64,000 nt of DNA from Stagnihabitans sp038231395. GTDB lineage: Bacteria; Pseudomonadota; Alphaproteobacteria; Rhodobacterales; Rhodobacteraceae. The DNA is taken from contig JBBRLL010000010.1 in the NCBI GenBank assembly GCA_038231395.1, positions 30,325-94,324 of the forward strand, written 5' to 3'. Position 1 is the stretch's first letter. The number at the start of each line of letters is the position of its first letter. Both the position numbers and the translations under genes were made by a program. Of the stretch, positions 61,920-64,000 are shown one piece after another. The notes below the pieces were generated by a model. That model saw nothing but the letters and a program-made list of their open reading frames with translations. It made no database searches and was not told where the DNA came from.

Positions 61920-62576
61920 TCACCCTTGCGGATAAGCAATCACCGACAAATATTTCGCCGGCAACTTGTTCAACACCTCCGGGCCATGCCGCGCATCGGC
62001 GTCAAAGAACAGGCTGTCGCCGGGTTTGAGGTGGAACAGCTTGTCGCCATGCCGATAGGTCACTTCACCCTCCAGCATGAACAGCAACTCCAGCCCCTCA
62101 TGCTGAAAGGTCGGAAACACGTCGGCCTCGGTCGATAGCGTGATCAGATAGGGTTCCACCACCACGCCCGAATGGTTTGACCCGATATGGCCCAAAAGGT
62201 TATACTGATGCCCCGCCCTAGTGCCGCGCCGCTCCACCTCGATATGGTCGCCGGACTGCACATGCTGCACCTCGCGCCGCTCCTCATAACTTCTGAAGAA
62301 CGAGGTCACCGGCACCGAAAACGCATGGCTCAACACCTGCAACGTGGTCAGACTGGGCGAAGTGATGCCGTTCTCGATCTTGGACAGCATGCCAATCGAC
62401 AGCCCGGTCACCTGCGCCAGATCGGCCACTGTCAGACCCTGCTGCCGCCGAAAGGCGCGCACCTCACGTCCAATCGCCGCTTCCAGATTGCGTTCCGAGA
62501 TCTCACGAACCTTGTGGGGGTCCTGACTGAGCGTGGGTTTGCCGCGCGCAATAGGGGAAGTGGCTTCGTCGTCCAT
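61920..62576 (-). CDS. XRE-cupin transcriptional regulator
   Basis: This 218-residue regulator has an XRE helix-turn-helix ('LTVADLAQVTGLSIGMLSKI', 'ENGITSPSLTTLQVLSHAF') and a C-terminal cupin sensor ('GLELLFMLEGEVTYRHGDKL', 'HLKPGDSLFFDADARHGPEV'). The ATG at 62576 is chosen; a longer open frame is possible but has an unusual basic start. It follows mgdD by 130 bases on the same strand and probably senses a metabolite of methylamine or glutamate metabolism. Confidence 0.88.
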   Translation of the reverse strand: MDDEATSPIARGKPTLSQDPHKVREISERNLEAAIGREVRAFRRQQGLTVADLAQVTGLSIGMLSKIENGITSPSLTTLQVLSHAFSVPVTSFFRSYEERREVQHVQSGDHIEVERRGTRAGHQYNLLGHIGSNHSGVVVEPYLITLSTEADVFPTFQHEGLELLFMLEGEVTYRHGDKLFHLKPGDSLFFDADARHGPEVLNKLPAKYLSVIAYPQG

Positions 62577-62602
62577 GATGAATTCTCGTAAAAGGAGCAA
62601 TT

Positions 62603-62620
62603 TTTTCACTATAGGTAAAA
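62603..62620. promoter_or_regulatory. Imperfect palindrome upstream of XRE-cupin gene
   Basis: TTTTCACTATAGGTAAAA (read on the plus strand) is an imperfect palindrome centred on CTATAG, 27 bases before the regulator start. Autoregulation of XRE-cupin genes from such AT-rich sites is common; this instance is inferred. Confidence 0.4.
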
Positions 62621-62706
62621 AAAAGCTGCGACGACAAGATGGATCATGTCTTTTGCCAAACTGCGCCGGAAAACCCGCCTTCAACCTTTGCGGATGTCCT
62701 AAGCCT

Positions 62707-63273
62707 TTACAAAACCGACTTCGCCGCGACGATCAGCGCATGATGCAGGCTTTGTGCTGACGAGCGCGGCCCATAGACCGTGACCAAAACCTCGGAGCGT
62801 TTGATCAGATAGCAGCCCAGATGCTCCAGCACCGTCCGGGTCGCAGCGCCAATGACCGCGCTGGCCAGATCAAAGTTCGACAGCCGTTCAAAGATCCGCT
62901 CCAAGCCGTCACCCGCGAGGTCAAACCGCACCCAGGCGTCGGTTTGTTCGGTGATCGAGGCTGCCGTATCAAACACCGCCAGCAGCGCGGCGCGAATGTC
63001 TTCGTGGGTGGCAAACGGGGCTTCCACCATCCACATTTCTGGCGTCAGCCAGAAGGCGCCATAGAGCAAACCTTGTGCCGCCATGGAGGCAGATGGCAAA
63101 GGCAAACCCGCCGCCAAAGCTGCCGCCTGCACATCGCCCAGACGCCCGCGCCGCACAGCGACAGAGGCCAGCGCCACATCCGCCCGCTCGGTCACGGTCC
63201 ATGCGCCAAGGCTGACAACTGCGGGAGCGGCATGACCCAAGGCGGTGATTGGTTTCAGGATGAACTCAGCCAC
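62707..63273 (-). CDS. mgdD: N-methylglutamate dehydrogenase gamma-type subunit (SoxG-like)
   Basis: This protein of about 188 residues has SoxG-like motifs ('GLLYGAFWLTPEMWMVEAPF', 'EQTDAWVRFDLAGDGLERIF'). The start is GTG at 63273: GGGGAG lies 7 bases upstream, and the 8-base overlap with the mgdC stop gives tight coupling; an ATG-like frame 24 bases earlier has no such site. The subunit belongs to the heterotetrameric sarcosine oxidase family; because gmaS and mgs genes lie nearby, the methylglutamate dehydrogenase assignment is preferred to sarcosine oxidase. Confidence 0.82.
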   Translation of the reverse strand: MAEFILKPITALGHAAPAVVSLGAWTVTERADVALASVAVRRGRLGDVQAAALAAGLPLPSASMAAQGLLYGAFWLTPEMWMVEAPFATHEDIRAALLAVFDTAASITEQTDAWVRFDLAGDGLERIFERLSNFDLASAVIGAATRTVLEHLGCYLIKRSEVLVTVYGPRSSAQSLHHALIVAAKSVL

Positions 63274-64000
63274 GAAGACGCTCCCCTTCCGGGTCAATGA
63301 AATGCGGGCTTACGATTTCGATTTCGGTGTCCGTGCCCGCGAGCAGGTTGACCGCGCGCATCGTCTCTCCGATCCGGTTGGCCCCGTTTTTCAGGTAGCC
63401 GAGTGCGATATGACAACCCAGATGCGGCGAATAGACGAGCGAGGTGATCCAGCCATCATCATTCACCGACGTAGCCGCAACCCCGGTTTTCAGAAAATGA
63501 CTGCCCGCTTTCAATCCATGCAACGGGTTCTTGGGCTTCACCCCAACCAGCCGCAGACCATCGCCTAGCGTCATCCCCTCACGCTGTGAGAGCAGCATCC
63601 CGATGGAGTCTTTCTTGGCGGAAACCATCTTGCCCAGCCCCATGTTCAACGCGGTCGAGGTCCCGTTCAACTCATTTCCCGCGACATGGCCCTTTTCGAC
63701 CCGCATCACGCCAAGCGCTTCGGTGCCGTACACCACCGCGTCATAGACAGCACCCGCCGCCATAAGCTTGCGGATCATCGCATCGCCGTAGCGGGTCGGC
63801 ACGGCGATTTCATAGGCCAGCTCACCCGAAAAACTGATGCGGAACAGCCGGGCGCGCAAGCCCGCGACCGTGATATTGCCCGCGCCCATATAGGGGAAAG
63901 CCGCGTCCGAGATGTCCTGATCCACCACATTTTCCAGCAATTTCCGCGCATTCGGCCCCGCGACCGAAAATTGCGCCCAGGCTTCGGTGGTTGAGATCAG
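63266..64000 (-). CDS. mgdC: N-methylglutamate dehydrogenase alpha-type subunit (SoxA-like, 5' part missing)
   Basis: The C-terminal part of a SoxA/GcvT-type protein, open to the right edge (about 244 residues seen). The GcvT-like aminomethyltransferase domain shows 'TEAWAQFSVAGPNARKLLEN', 'RISFSGELAYEIAVPTRYGD', 'GTEALGVMRVEKGHVAGNEL' and 'NPLHGLKAGSHFL'. In MgdC/SoxA this domain transfers the released one-carbon unit to tetrahydrofolate. The N-terminal FAD/NAD part and mgdA-mgdB should lie to the right of the window. Confidence 0.85.
   Translation of the reverse strand: MISTTEAWAQFSVAGPNARKLLENVVDQDISDAAFPYMGAGNITVAGLRARLFRISFSGELAYEIAVPTRYGDAMIRKLMAAGAVYDAVVYGTEALGVMRVEKGHVAGNELNGTSTALNMGLGKMVSAKKDSIGMLLSQREGMTLGDGLRLVGVKPKNPLHGLKAGSHFLKTGVAATSVNDDGWITSLVYSPHLGCHIALGYLKNGANRIGETMRAVNLLAGTDTEIEIVSPHFIDPEGERLRG

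Overview
The window reads as the chromosome of a high-GC alphaproteobacterium of the Rhodobacterales (Roseobacter/Rhodobacter type). The evidence is the gene content: a GlxBCD-type N-methylglutamate synthase set with a type III glutamine synthetase, a sarcosine-oxidase-like heterotetramer, a MalK-type ABC sugar system with FucU proteins, and an imp-type type VI secretion (T6SS) operon carrying TagJ and an Fha protein. No tRNA, rRNA, CRISPR array or transposase gene was seen. Starts were chosen by Shine-Dalgarno position; domain calls are by eye, without database searches.

Layout. (1) 1-17.7 kb, minus strand: one long T6SS operon, tssA-tssB-tssC-hcp-tagJ-tssE-tssF-tssG-tssH(clpV)-TssB/TssC fusion-vgrG-unknown-PAAR-tagH. 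tagH runs off the left edge; tssJ, tssK, tssL and tssM are not in the window. (2) 18.1-28.9 kb: an envelope block with a periplasmic protein, an ExbB-like and two ExbD-like motor proteins, a TonB-like DUF4384 protein with a 19-residue repeat, two exported caspase-like (C14) proteins, a YceI-OmpA fusion, and a pentameric ligand-gated channel homologue. (3) 29.0-35.2 kb: ordinary metabolism and regulators (ROK sugar kinase, inositol-phosphatase-like enzyme, glutaryl-CoA dehydrogenase, LysR, FAD amine oxidase, Rrf2). (4) 35.3-53.0 kb: a carbohydrate uptake and catabolism island made of several divergent operons, with an ABC importer, two FucU mutarotases, ribokinase and FGGY kinases, aldose dehydrogenase, lactonase-type amidohydrolase, UxaA-type dehydratase, BtpA/SgcQ, M42 peptidase-like and creatininase-like proteins. 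A GntR/FCD regulator lies inside it, and one perfect 12-bp palindrome (CTAACATGTTAG) recurs in three of its divergent promoter regions, so it is probably one regulon. (5) 53.8-64 kb: methylamine use by the gamma-glutamylmethylamide/N-methylglutamate route. gmaS and mgsABC are on the minus strand, and mgdC-mgdD plus an XRE-cupin regulator lie 4 kb away on the same strand. Between them is a plus-strand operon of an APC permease flanked by small unknown membrane proteins.

How it fits together. The T6SS genes build a contractile injector; the block beside it looks like a proton-driven envelope machine plus caspase-like proteases of unknown purpose. The sugar island couples import, mutarotation, oxidation, lactone opening and dehydration with a parallel kinase branch. 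In the methylamine region GmaS makes gamma-glutamylmethylamide, MgsABC converts it to N-methylglutamate and MgdABCD oxidises that.

A recurring oddity is short tandem repeats of 15, 16, 18 and 57 bp, both between and inside genes, together with palindromic repeat elements between operons.
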